From NCBI RefSeq assembly GCF_013041605.1, contig NZ_JABEQC010000012.1, positions 1 to 64,000 of the forward strand: 64,000 nucleotides of DNA, read 5' to 3'. This stretch comes from Vibrio plantisponsor (lineage in GTDB: Bacteria; Pseudomonadota; Gammaproteobacteria; Enterobacterales; Vibrionaceae). The notes below the pieces were generated by a model. It saw only the letters and a list, made by a program, of their open reading frames with translations. It was not told the origin of the DNA and ran no database searches. Position numbers and translations under genes: made by a program. Shown here piece after piece: positions 34,798 to 42,478 of the stretch (position 1 is its first letter; every line of letters begins with the position of its first letter).

Positions 34798-35784
34798 ATG
34801 ACGAATAAAGTCCCAACCAATATCATCACGGGTTTCCTCGGGGTAGGGAAAACGACAACGATATTGAATCTGCTAAAGAACAAGCCTGAAAACGAAAAGT
34901 GGGCGGTACTTGTTAATGAGTTCGGTGAAATTGGCATTGATGGCGCGATGATGACTGACCAAGGGGCTTTGATTAAAGAAGTTCCGGGTGGTTGTATGTG
35001 TTGTACGGCAGGCGTGCCAATGTCTGTGGGTATTAATGCCTTGTTACGCCAGAAACCTGACCGTTTGATCATCGAACCAACAGGGCTTGGACATCCTAAA
35101 CAAGTGATTGCCACGTTAACTTCTGACCAATACACGCCGTATGTTGACCTTAAAGCGACGATTGGTCTGGTTGATCCGCGAAACTTGAGTAATGAAAAAT
35201 ACACCAGCAACCAAAATTTCAACGACCAATTGCAAACGGCAGATGTGATCATTGGCAACAAGGTGGATGAGTGTACCGCTCATGATATCGATGTATTCAA
35301 CGACTGGGTAACGGACCAAACGCCAGCAAAAGTGTTTCATAAACTGGTCACACGCGGTCAACTACCGATTGAAGTATTAGATATTGAACGTGTCCACGGT
35401 GGTGCGTCGTCGCATATTGAATCTCACCATCATCACCATGCGGAGATGGAACCTGAGTTTCAGTTAAATCCAAACCAAGCTTTTGCTCGTAAAGAGAACA
35501 AAGGGCAGGGTTATTACAGCTGTGGTTGGTTATTTGGTGCTGAGTACCGTTTTAACTTCGATGAGCTTTTCTCAGTGATCAGCGATTTAACCGCAGAGCG
35601 TGTAAAAGCGGTAGTGAACACAGACCGTGGCTGCTATGCGTTTAACTCAGCTAATGGTGTGGTTTCCGTGAATGAGTTGAGTCTTGAAGGTTTTGAGTCG
35701 CGACTTGAAGTGATTGATTCTCAGCTAATGCCGTGGGATCAGCTGGAAAGCATTCTGTTAAAACTGGCTGGAATTTCCAAGTAA
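34798..35784 (+). CDS. CobW/YeiR-family metal-chaperone GTPase
   Basis: A 328-residue G3E GTPase. The P-loop is GFLGVGKTT (12-20). The family metal motif GGCMCC (Cys65, Cys67, Cys68) is intact. A five-His run near residues 208-214 (SHHHHH) precedes the C-terminal CobW_C domain (ESR LEVID end). Such proteins deliver Zn2+ or Co2+ using GTP hydrolysis. I chose the ATG at 34798, 7 bp after AAGGAG; upstream ATGs at 34768 and 34792 lie in the hairpin or too close to the site. It converges with ylqF. The metal is inferred, most likely zinc. Confidence 0.85.
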   Translation: MTNKVPTNIITGFLGVGKTTTILNLLKNKPENEKWAVLVNEFGEIGIDGAMMTDQGALIKEVPGGCMCCTAGVPMSVGINALLRQKPDRLIIEPTGLGHPKQVIATLTSDQYTPYVDLKATIGLVDPRNLSNEKYTSNQNFNDQLQTADVIIGNKVDECTAHDIDVFNDWVTDQTPAKVFHKLVTRGQLPIEVLDIERVHGGASSHIESHHHHHAEMEPEFQLNPNQAFARKENKGQGYYSCGWLFGAEYRFNFDELFSVISDLTAERVKAVVNTDRGCYAFNSANGVVSVNELSLEGFESRLEVIDSQLMPWDQLESILLKLAGISK

Positions 35785-35824
35785 CTTCTAAGTTGCTGAA
35801 GAAGTCATAAACAGTGGATACGAC

Positions 35825-35850
35825 AAGGGCGACATCAGTCGCCCTTAATT
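35825..35850. terminator. Bidirectional terminator between the CobW-family gene and ylqF
   Basis: AAGGGCGAC (35825-35833) and GTCGCCCTT (35838-35846) form a perfect 9-bp stem with an ATCA loop, followed by a T-rich stretch. It lies between two converging genes. Confidence 0.8.
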
Positions 35851-35870
35851 TTATATTTGTAACGAGAAGA

Positions 35871-36815
35871 TTAACGCTTGTTACGCAGGTAGCGCTTACG
35901 GCGCTCTTCTTTGTTTTTCGCTTTCTCTTCCGCTTTACGCGCTTCTTCGATTTCCACTTCAATCAGCTCCTGAGTAATCATCTCAGGGTGCTCAAGGGTA
36001 ATTTGCCCCAGAATACCTTGACGCAATTCATGCAGAAGAATCTCAGACGCTTTGTGCAAATCAACACGACCACCGGCACGCAGCGCACCACGTTTGCGAC
36101 CAATCTCTTCCATCCACTCAAGATCAGATTCAGGTGATTCGTCGATGTTGTAACGTGCTTTCAATAGGTCTGGGTAACGCTCTGCGAGGTATTCTACGGT
36201 ATAGAATGCCACTTCCTCATATTCCATTGCCGTATCTTTGATAGCGCCTGTTGCCGCTAAACGGAAACCACTGTGCGGGTTTTCCACTTTCGGCCATAAG
36301 ATCCCCGGCGTATCGGAAAGCACAATACCATTTTGTAGGTTGATACGTTGCTGACGGCGAGTAACCGCAGGCTGGTTGCCCGTCTGAGCAATCGCACGAC
36401 CCGCTAAACAGTTGATAATGGTTGACTTACCAACGTTTGGAATACCCATGATCATGGTGCGAACGTTCTTGCCCAAAGCTTCGCGGTTTGGCGCTAACTT
36501 GCGGCATAACTCCATGATTTGCATCACTTCATTCTGGTTAGAAGTGGTAATGGCAATCGCCTTTACACCTTGTTCTTTCTCTAAGTGCTCAATCCAAAGC
36601 TGAGTCATTTCAGGATCAGCCAGATCGCGCTTGTTCAGCACTTTTACACAAGGCTTTTCTTTGCGAAGTTTCGAAATAATCGGGTTTTCACTACTGAAAG
36701 GAATACGCGCATCCAACACCTCGATGATCACATCAACTTGTGGGATGACTTCTTCGATCTCCTTGCGAGCTTTATGCATATGCCCAGGAAACCACTGAAT
36801 ATTGTTGTTAACCAT
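35871..36815 (-). CDS. ylqF: Ribosome biogenesis GTPase YlqF/RbgA
   Basis: A 314-residue circularly permuted GTPase for 50S assembly. The order is G4 (LNKRDLAD, about 60), then G1 (GIPNVGKST, about 125) and G3 (LSDTPGILWPK, about 170), which is the permuted order. N-terminal NNIQWFPGHMHKARKEI is the family signature. A C-terminal basic tail (EEARKAEEKAKNKEERRKR) likely contacts rRNA. Monocistronic, converging with the CobW-family gene. Confidence 0.93.
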   Translation of the reverse strand: MVNNNIQWFPGHMHKARKEIEEVIPQVDVIIEVLDARIPFSSENPIISKLRKEKPCVKVLNKRDLADPEMTQLWIEHLEKEQGVKAIAITTSNQNEVMQIMELCRKLAPNREALGKNVRTMIMGIPNVGKSTIINCLAGRAIAQTGNQPAVTRRQQRINLQNGIVLSDTPGILWPKVENPHSGFRLAATGAIKDTAMEYEEVAFYTVEYLAERYPDLLKARYNIDESPESDLEWMEEIGRKRGALRAGGRVDLHKASEILLHELRQGILGQITLEHPEMITQELIEVEIEEARKAEEKAKNKEERRKRYLRNKR

Positions 36816-37034
36816 TTGAATTTATTGCCTTAGTCTTCATCTGAAATGTGCGTTGCTATACAGCAAATCTAAGAAGTCAGATGATCATTGGTTAATTTGA
36901 ATGGCGGCTATTGTACGCGAGATTGTTCGATGTATCCAACTCACCATTCAGGGTCTGACTGAGTGCTTATGTGGTCGTTTAATCAAACACACTTGAGAAT
37001 GAATAAATTCCACTCAATCTATTGATAAAACGCA

Positions 37035-37049
37035 TACCACTTTAGGGTA
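37035..37049. promoter_or_regulatory. NarL/NarP-like inverted repeat upstream of nirB
   Basis: TACCACTTTAGGGTA pairs TACC with GGTA as in nitrate-regulator 7-2-7 sites, but the arms are one base closer than the canonical spacing. Tentative. Confidence 0.35.
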
Positions 37050-37063
37050 GTTTAAAAACTCAA

Positions 37064-37077
37064 TTGACCTACATCAT
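37064..37077. promoter_or_regulatory. FNR-like site upstream of nirB
   Basis: TTGACCTACATCAT matches TTGAT-N4-ATCAA at eight of ten defined positions and sits 64 bp before the nirB start. Confidence 0.5.
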
Positions 37078-37140
37078 GTATTAATTTACTCAGAAAAATA
37101 AAACTTCGCTTAGTTAAGAACCTAACCCTTAGGAATTACA

Positions 37141-39705
37141 ATGAGCAAGTTGAAGCTAGTCGTTATCGGTAACGGGATGGTAGGTCACCGTTACATCGAA
37201 GATTTAGTCGAGAAAACCGATGTCTCTCAAATGGATATCACGGTTTTCTGTGAAGAACCTCGCGCCGCATACGACCGTGTGCATTTGTCCTCGTACTTTT
37301 CACATCACACTGCGGATGAGCTTTCTTTAGTTAAAGAAGGTTTTTATGAAAAGCACGGCATCAACATCCTTCTTGGCGAACGTGCAATTAACGTTAACCG
37401 TGAAAATCACGTTGTGTATTCAAGCACAGGTCGTGAGATTCAATACGACAAGCTGATCCTTGCTACTGGCTCATTCCCATTTGTTCCTCCTATTAAAGGT
37501 CATGAAAGCAAAGACTGCTTTGTTTACCGCACCATTGAAGATTTGAAAGCAATCGAAGCTTGCGCGAAGAAAAGTAAGTCAGGTGTTGTTATCGGTGGCG
37601 GCTTGCTAGGTCTTGAAGCTGCGGGCGCTCTAAAGGCGTTGGGTGTGCAAACTCACGTAGTGGAGTTCGCACCTAAATTGATGGCAGAACAATTAGATTT
37701 GGCTGGTGGTAATCAGTTACGTCAGAAAATCGAACGCATGGGCGTGAATGTTCACACCAGCAAAAACACGCTTGAGATTGTTCCAGAAGGGACAACTGCT
37801 CGCAACGTGATGCGTTTTGCTGACGGTACAGAGCTAGAAACCGACTTCATTGTGTTCTCTGCGGGTATTCGCCCTCAGGACAAACTTGCGCGTCAAATGA
37901 ATCTGGATATCGCGCCTCGTGGTGGTGTAGCGATTAATGACCACTGTCAAACCTCAGATGAGAACATTTACGCGATTGGTGAATGTGCTTCTTGGAACCA
38001 AATGTTCTTTGGTCTTGTGGCTCCGGGCTACAAGATGGCAACAGTCGCCGTTGACCACCTGCTTGGTAAAACGGAAAGCAAATTCGAAGGAGCAGACATG
38101 TCTGCAAAACTGAAATTGCTTGGCGTGAAAGTGGGTTCAATCGGTGATGCGAATGGTCGTACGGAAGGTTGTAAGAGCTACGTTTACCAAAACGAAGAGC
38201 AAGAAGTTTACAAACGTCTGATTGTATCGAATGACAATAAGAAACTGCTTGGCGCAGTGCTTGTGGGAGATACCTCTGACTACGGTGATCTGCTTCAGTT
38301 AATGCTCAATGAAATTGACCTTCCTGAACATCCAGACGCACTGATTCTGCCTGCGCATGCCGGTGCAGAAAAACCGGCTCTTGGTGCCGATGCGCTGCCT
38401 GAAAGCGCAGTGATCTGTTCATGTTTTGATGTGACTAAAGGCAAGATCGCACAAGCGGTTGCTGATGGTCATCATACTCTTGCAGATATCAAAGCGGTAA
38501 CAGGAGCGGGTACAGGCTGTGGTGGTTGTGTTCCATTAGTGACATCTGTTTTGAATGCGGAACTTGCTAAGTCTGGTATCGAAGTGAAAAGCGATGTGTG
38601 TGAGCACTTTGCTTACTCTCGCCAAGAGCTATTCCATCTTATCCGAATTGAAGAGATCAAAACTTTCGATGAGCTACTAGCAAAATACGGCAAAGGTTAC
38701 GGCTGTGAAGTGTGTAAACCGCTGGCAGGTTCTATTTTGGCTTCATGCTGGGGTGAACATATTCTGAAACCTCAGTTAGTGAAACTGCATGACACCAATG
38801 ACAACTTCCTAGGCAATATCCAGAAAGACGGTACTTACTCTGTTATTCCGCGTATGGCGGGTGGTGAAGTAACACCACAAGCGTTAGGCGCTCTGGCTGC
38901 GGTAGCTGAAGAGTACAAGCTATACACCAAAGTAACTGGTGCTCAACGTATTGGTCTGTTTGGCGCGCAAAAAGATGATTTACCTGAAATCTGGCGCAAG
39001 CTGATTAACGCTGGTTTTGAAACTGGTCAAGCGTATGCCAAAGCACTGCGTATGGCGAAGACTTGTGTGGGTTCTACTTGGTGTCGTTACGGTGTTCAGG
39101 ATTCTGTTGGTTTAGGTTCATTGATTGAAAACCGCTACAAAGGCATTCGTACTCCTCACAAGATGAAGTTTGGTGTATCTGGCTGTACTCGTGAATGTGC
39201 GGAAGCTCAAGGTAAAGACTTAGGCATTATCGCAACAGATGCAGGCTGGAACATGTACGTGTGTGGTAACGGTGGTATGAAGCCTCGCCATGCGGATCTT
39301 CTTGCAAGCGATCTAGACAAAGAAACACTGCTCAAATACATCGACCGTTTCATGATGTTCTACATCCGTACTGCTGCGCCACTGCAACGCACATCGGTTT
39401 GGTTAGATAACATGGAAGGTGGTGTGGACTACCTGCGTAAAGTGATTGTTGAAGACAAGCTAGGCATTAATGCTCAACTTGAAGCTGACTTAGCGAAGTT
39501 AGTGGATGAGTATGAGTGTGAATGGAGTGCGACCATCAATGACGAATCACAACTGACTCGTTTTGCTCATTTCATTAACTCAGACAAACGTGATGAAAAC
39601 GTCGTGTTTGTATCTGAGCGAGCACAACACCGCCCAGCAACGTTCACGGAAAAACATCCTGAAGCGAAAGGCGACATTTTGCACGTAGCTGCGACAGAAG
39701 CATAA
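37141..39705 (+). CDS. nirB: NADH-dependent assimilatory/detoxifying nitrite reductase, large subunit
   Basis: An 854-residue siroheme enzyme reducing nitrite to ammonium with NADH. An N-terminal FAD domain (VIGNGMVGHRYIEDL) and NAD domain (VVIGGGLLGLEAAGAL, about 155-180) come first. A BFD-type 2Fe-2S domain follows, with CSCFDV and GCGGCVP (about 425-465). Then nitrite/sulfite reductase ferredoxin-like and 4Fe-4S siroheme domains carry TCVGSTWC and GCTRECAEAQG, four cysteines in C-x5-C and C-x3-C. TAAGGA precedes the ATG. It forms an operon with nirD (13 bp) and probably nirC and cobA. Confidence 0.95.
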   Translation: MSKLKLVVIGNGMVGHRYIEDLVEKTDVSQMDITVFCEEPRAAYDRVHLSSYFSHHTADELSLVKEGFYEKHGINILLGERAINVNRENHVVYSSTGREIQYDKLILATGSFPFVPPIKGHESKDCFVYRTIEDLKAIEACAKKSKSGVVIGGGLLGLEAAGALKALGVQTHVVEFAPKLMAEQLDLAGGNQLRQKIERMGVNVHTSKNTLEIVPEGTTARNVMRFADGTELETDFIVFSAGIRPQDKLARQMNLDIAPRGGVAINDHCQTSDENIYAIGECASWNQMFFGLVAPGYKMATVAVDHLLGKTESKFEGADMSAKLKLLGVKVGSIGDANGRTEGCKSYVYQNEEQEVYKRLIVSNDNKKLLGAVLVGDTSDYGDLLQLMLNEIDLPEHPDALILPAHAGAEKPALGADALPESAVICSCFDVTKGKIAQAVADGHHTLADIKAVTGAGTGCGGCVPLVTSVLNAELAKSGIEVKSDVCEHFAYSRQELFHLIRIEEIKTFDELLAKYGKGYGCEVCKPLAGSILASCWGEHILKPQLVKLHDTNDNFLGNIQKDGTYSVIPRMAGGEVTPQALGALAAVAEEYKLYTKVTGAQRIGLFGAQKDDLPEIWRKLINAGFETGQAYAKALRMAKTCVGSTWCRYGVQDSVGLGSLIENRYKGIRTPHKMKFGVSGCTRECAEAQGKDLGIIATDAGWNMYVCGNGGMKPRHADLLASDLDKETLLKYIDRFMMFYIRTAAPLQRTSVWLDNMEGGVDYLRKVIVEDKLGINAQLEADLAKLVDEYECEWSATINDESQLTRFAHFINSDKRDENVVFVSERAQHRPATFTEKHPEAKGDILHVAATEA

Positions 39706-39718
39706 GGGAAGGTTAGAT

Positions 39719-40042
39719 ATGTCATTTGAAAAAATTTGCCAAATCAGCGACATCATTCCAGGTACTGGCGTTTGTGCGCTGGTGAACGGTGAGCAAGTAG
39801 CGGTATTTCGTCCTACTGATGCGGAAGAAGTGTTTGCTATCAGCAACACAGATCCGTTTTACCAATCGAACGTGCTGTCTCGCGGTTTGATTTGTCAGCA
39901 CAAAGGCGAGCTTTGGGTAGCAAGCCCACTGAAAAAGCAGCGCTTCAATTTGGCGACAGGTAAATGCATGGAAGATGAACGTTTTAGCGTGAAGTCTTAC
40001 CAAGCGCGAGTCACCAAAGGCGAAGTTGAAATCGCAGCCTAA
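39719..40042 (+). CDS. nirD: Nitrite reductase small subunit
   Basis: A 107-residue Rieske-fold partner of NirB that lacks the cluster-binding Cys-x-His pairs, as normal for NirD. VCALVNGEQVAVFRP... then FAISNTDPFYQSNVLSRGLI and the C-terminal half KKQRFNLATGKCMEDE match the family. It starts 13 bp after nirB with a GGAAGG site. Confidence 0.93.
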   Translation: MSFEKICQISDIIPGTGVCALVNGEQVAVFRPTDAEEVFAISNTDPFYQSNVLSRGLICQHKGELWVASPLKKQRFNLATGKCMEDERFSVKSYQARVTKGEVEIAA

Positions 40043-40050
40043 CTGATTGA

Positions 40051-40073
40051 TGCCCCTCTCAATGGGAGGGGCA
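40051..40073. repeat. Intercistronic hairpin between nirD and nirC
   Basis: TGCCCCTC and GAGGGGCA form an 8-bp GC-rich stem with a 7-nt loop, 8 bp past the nirD stop and without a T run. It may lower expression of downstream genes or protect nirBD mRNA. Confidence 0.6.
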
Positions 40074-40175
40074 GATTCAATAGGCAAAGGCTTTAGTCGA
40101 GAACGAATTTGAAAGCCTTTCTCTATTTAATCTTCCGTTTTACACATTTTTATTTTTACATTTTAGGAGATCCAC

Positions 40176-41021
40176 ATGTCTGCATTAAAACCTGTAGAGT
40201 TTGTCCAAACCATGATCGACATTGGTGAGGCAAAAGTGAAAACCAGCACTCGTGATCTAGTATTGCGCGGAATGATGGCTGGTGTGATTTTGTCGTTAGC
40301 CGTAGTAGTGGCGATTACGACTATAGTTCAAACAGGCATGGGCGTTGTTGGCGCACTCGTGTTCCCTGTTGGCTTTTGTATTCTAAGCTTAATGGGTTAT
40401 GACCTAGTTACTGGTGTGTTTGGCATTGCGCCACTGGCTAAATTTGAAAATCGTCCGGGTATCACTTGGGGTCGAGTGCTTCGTTGTTGGGGGCTTGTTG
40501 GTTTCGGTAACCTTGTTGGTTCACTGATCGTGGCTGGTTTGATCGCACTCTCTTTAACTATGAACTTTAGCGTTGAGCCAAATGCCGTTGGTCAAAAATT
40601 TATTGCTGTTGCAACGGCTCGTACTGTGGGTTTTGAAAACCTAGGTGCTGATGGTTGGATTACCTGTTTTGTGCGCGGCATTCTATGTAACCTAATGGTG
40701 TGTCTAGGTGTCATCGGTAATATGACTGCTCGTTCTGTGGCTGGCAAAATCGCAGCAATGTGGCTTCCAATCTTCATCTTCTTCGCATTGGTATTTGAAC
40801 ACGCAGTAGTAAACATGTTCCTATTCCCGCTAGGTATGATGCTAGGCGCAGATTTTGGCGTGGCAACTTGGTTGAACTTCAACCTAATCCCAACCATTCT
40901 TGGCAACATCGTGGGCGGTCTAGTATTTACTTGTATCCCTCTATACCTAACTCACGCGAAAACAGCGCCAGCGTTAAGTGCAGAAACTGAAGTAAACGCT
41001 GAAGTAGCACTAAGCAAATAA
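40176..41021 (+). CDS. nirC: Formate/nitrite transporter (NirC-like)
   Basis: A 281-residue FNT-family channel with six hydrophobic segments. RGMMAGVILSLAVVVAITT is TM1, LMGYDLVTGVFG and WGLVGFGNLVGSL hold conserved residues, and GNMTARSVAGKIAAMWLPIFIFFALVFEHAVVNMF is the conserved C-terminal part with the FEHAVVNMF signature. The position after nirBD points to nitrite rather than formate as substrate; the symbol is assigned on context. A hairpin follows at 41028-41060. Confidence 0.85.
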   Translation: MSALKPVEFVQTMIDIGEAKVKTSTRDLVLRGMMAGVILSLAVVVAITTIVQTGMGVVGALVFPVGFCILSLMGYDLVTGVFGIAPLAKFENRPGITWGRVLRCWGLVGFGNLVGSLIVAGLIALSLTMNFSVEPNAVGQKFIAVATARTVGFENLGADGWITCFVRGILCNLMVCLGVIGNMTARSVAGKIAAMWLPIFIFFALVFEHAVVNMFLFPLGMMLGADFGVATWLNFNLIPTILGNIVGGLVFTCIPLYLTHAKTAPALSAETEVNAEVALSK

Positions 41022-41027
41022 TCAATT

Positions 41028-41060
41028 AAGGCTCCATCATGCAGGTGATGGAGCCTTATT
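41028..41060 (+). terminator. Terminator-like hairpin after nirC
   Basis: AAGGCTCCATCA (41028-41039) and TGATGGAGCCTT (41046-41057) form a perfect 12-bp stem with a 6-nt loop, followed by ATT. It is a strong hairpin with a short T tail, so it may only partly uncouple cobA. Confidence 0.7.
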
Positions 41061-41152
41061 AAGTCTGAATAGTTTTGGCTATAAAAAGCAGTGACTTGCA
41101 TAACCGACGAGTACTTCTTCTTATATCCAAATTTGAAACGGCAGGCGTTGCT

Positions 41153-41923
41153 ATGAATACAGATATCACTGTGAACAACCTTGATTTAAAAACGGGTTTT
41201 GTCTCTCTTGTCGGTGCAGGGCCAGGTGACCCAGATTTGTTGGCCGTGAAAGGATATCGAGTCATTCAACAGGCGGAAGTTGTCGTGTATGACCGTTTGG
41301 TATCAGAGCAAATCCTAGCCTTAGCAGATGAAAGTGCAGAGCTAATCTATGTTGGCAAAAAGCTCGACTATCACTGTGTGCCTCAAGATCAAATTAATCA
41401 GATTCTGGTGCAGAAAGCACAAGAAGGTAAGCGTGTTGTGCGTTTAAAGGGCGGTGACTCGTTTATCTTTGGTCGTGGCGGTGAAGAGTTAGAAGAGCTT
41501 GCTGAATATGGCATTGCCTATGAGGTGGTTCCGGGCATTACCGCAGCGGCTGGCGCAACCGCTTATGCAGGAATTCCGCTCACTCACAGAGACCATGCGC
41601 AAAGTGTTCAGTTCATTACTGGTCATGTGCAAAAAGACGGCCGTGAAATTGAATGGCAATCTCTGGCGCAATCAAATAACACACTTGTGTTCTACATGGG
41701 TTTGAAGCAAAGCGGTCACATCATGGATAACCTGATTGCTCATGGCTTAGATCCACAGATATCGTGTGCAATTATTGAAAACGGTACACGACCAGAGCAG
41801 CGTGTATTCCAAGGTAAGTTAAGCGAACTGGCACTGCTCGCGGAACAAGCACAAAGCCCAGCTCTGATTGTGGTCGGGAGCGTTACTGAGCTGCACAACA
41901 AATTGGATTGGTTTAACAAATAA
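41153..41923 (+). CDS. cobA: Uroporphyrinogen-III C-methyltransferase
   Basis: A 256-residue SAM-dependent enzyme that makes precorrin-2, the siroheme precursor needed by NirB. N-terminal [21 protein letters not shown], the middle [14 protein letters not shown] and [27 protein letters not shown] match SUMT/CobA. I chose the ATG at 41153 rather than one at 41075 because the family starts there. It lies next to nirBDC and gives cofactor supply for the same pathway. It is only the methyltransferase part, with no CysG dehydrogenase/ferrochelatase half. Confidence 0.93.
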   Translation: MNTDITVNNLDLKTGFVSLVGAGPGDPDLLAVKGYRVIQQAEVVVYDRLVSEQILALADESAELIYVGKKLDYHCVPQDQINQILVQKAQEGKRVVRLKGGDSFIFGRGGEELEELAEYGIAYEVVPGITAAAGATAYAGIPLTHRDHAQSVQFITGHVQKDGREIEWQSLAQSNNTLVFYMGLKQSGHIMDNLIAHGLDPQISCAIIENGTRPEQRVFQGKLSELALLAEQAQSPALIVVGSVTELHNKLDWFNK

Positions 41924-41995
41924 ATAAAACTTTAGTGTTTTATATCCAGAGAAATCTATATATTCTCGACACTTTTGGTTAATAGTTTCACTTTT

Positions 41996-42028
41996 ACCTG
42001 TAAGAAAGCTCGCTAATTTCTTACAGGT
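41996..42028. repeat. 12-bp perfect inverted repeat after cobA
   Basis: ACCTGTAAGAAA (41996-42007) and TTTCTTACAGGT (42017-42028) surround a 9-nt spacer. There is no T run on either strand. Probably the cobA mRNA end or an operator; undetermined. Confidence 0.6.
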
Positions 42029-42266
42029 ATCAATACCTAGCATTTTGCATTATTTTCCCGTCTATTTAGTTCACATTTCATAAAGTAGTAAAACTTATTT
42101 GCGCACTAAAATCGTGGCGTACTTCCATAGCTTTTATGCCTGTTGATTATTTGTTTCCTAATAAATCTGAGAATTAGTTCAAATGAGTGTGAAACTTAGA
42201 TGATATACGACTTGTTACACTATTTTTCAATTAATTGTTTTGTATGAATTTTTGTACTTAAGTCTG

Positions 42267-42318
42267 AGCTATAGTTTAGACAAAGCTGAGCGTGATATAG
42301 CTTGGTCACGTTTTTTTT
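42267..42318 (+). promoter_or_regulatory. Possible attenuator leader of the DUF11 operon
   Basis: CGTGA (42291-42295) with TCACG (42306-42310) and eight T (42311-42318) form a terminator. Its 10-nt loop contains TATAGCT (42296-42302), which is complementary to AGCTATA at 42267-42273. This allows either a loop pseudoknot or an alternative helix that breaks the terminator. Confidence 0.5.
42291..42318 (+). terminator. Rho-independent terminator upstream of the giant gene
   Basis: A 5-bp stem CGTGA/TCACG with a 10-nt loop and a run of eight T. It lies 368 bp after the cobA stop and 161 bp before the giant ORF. It may end a small RNA or leader transcript rather than cobA. Confidence 0.6.
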
Positions 42319-42478
42319 GCGGGTTTCGAAAACAACACCTGTAGGTGGCTGTGAAATCGCTTGTAGGAATTGCCTTAATTTCATTCGCATTGACATGTCC
42401 ATACGAATTGAAGACCTAGTTAATGATAAATTCTCCCACCATTAGAAATTCTTTATTAACCAGAGTTTAAATATCCGG

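Larger units (their letters stand above)
36816..37140. other. Regulatory region upstream of nirB
   Basis: A 325-bp stretch between divergent ylqF and nirB. It holds a TACC/GGTA inverted repeat (37035-37049) and an FNR-like site (37064-37077). No gene is seen. Confidence 0.55.
41924..42478. other. Long intergenic region upstream of the giant DUF11 gene
   Basis: A 555-bp AT-rich stretch with no supported gene. It contains a 12-bp-arm inverted repeat (41996-42028) and a terminator with a competing upstream helix (42267-42318). About 160 bp separate that terminator from the giant gene's start. Confidence 0.6.

Noticed and set aside
40081..40140. Sequence after nirD resembling a c-di-GMP-I riboswitch GGCAAA start
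   Set aside because: Only a short resemblance; the conserved GACGCAAAG core and the tetraloop-receptor parts are missing.
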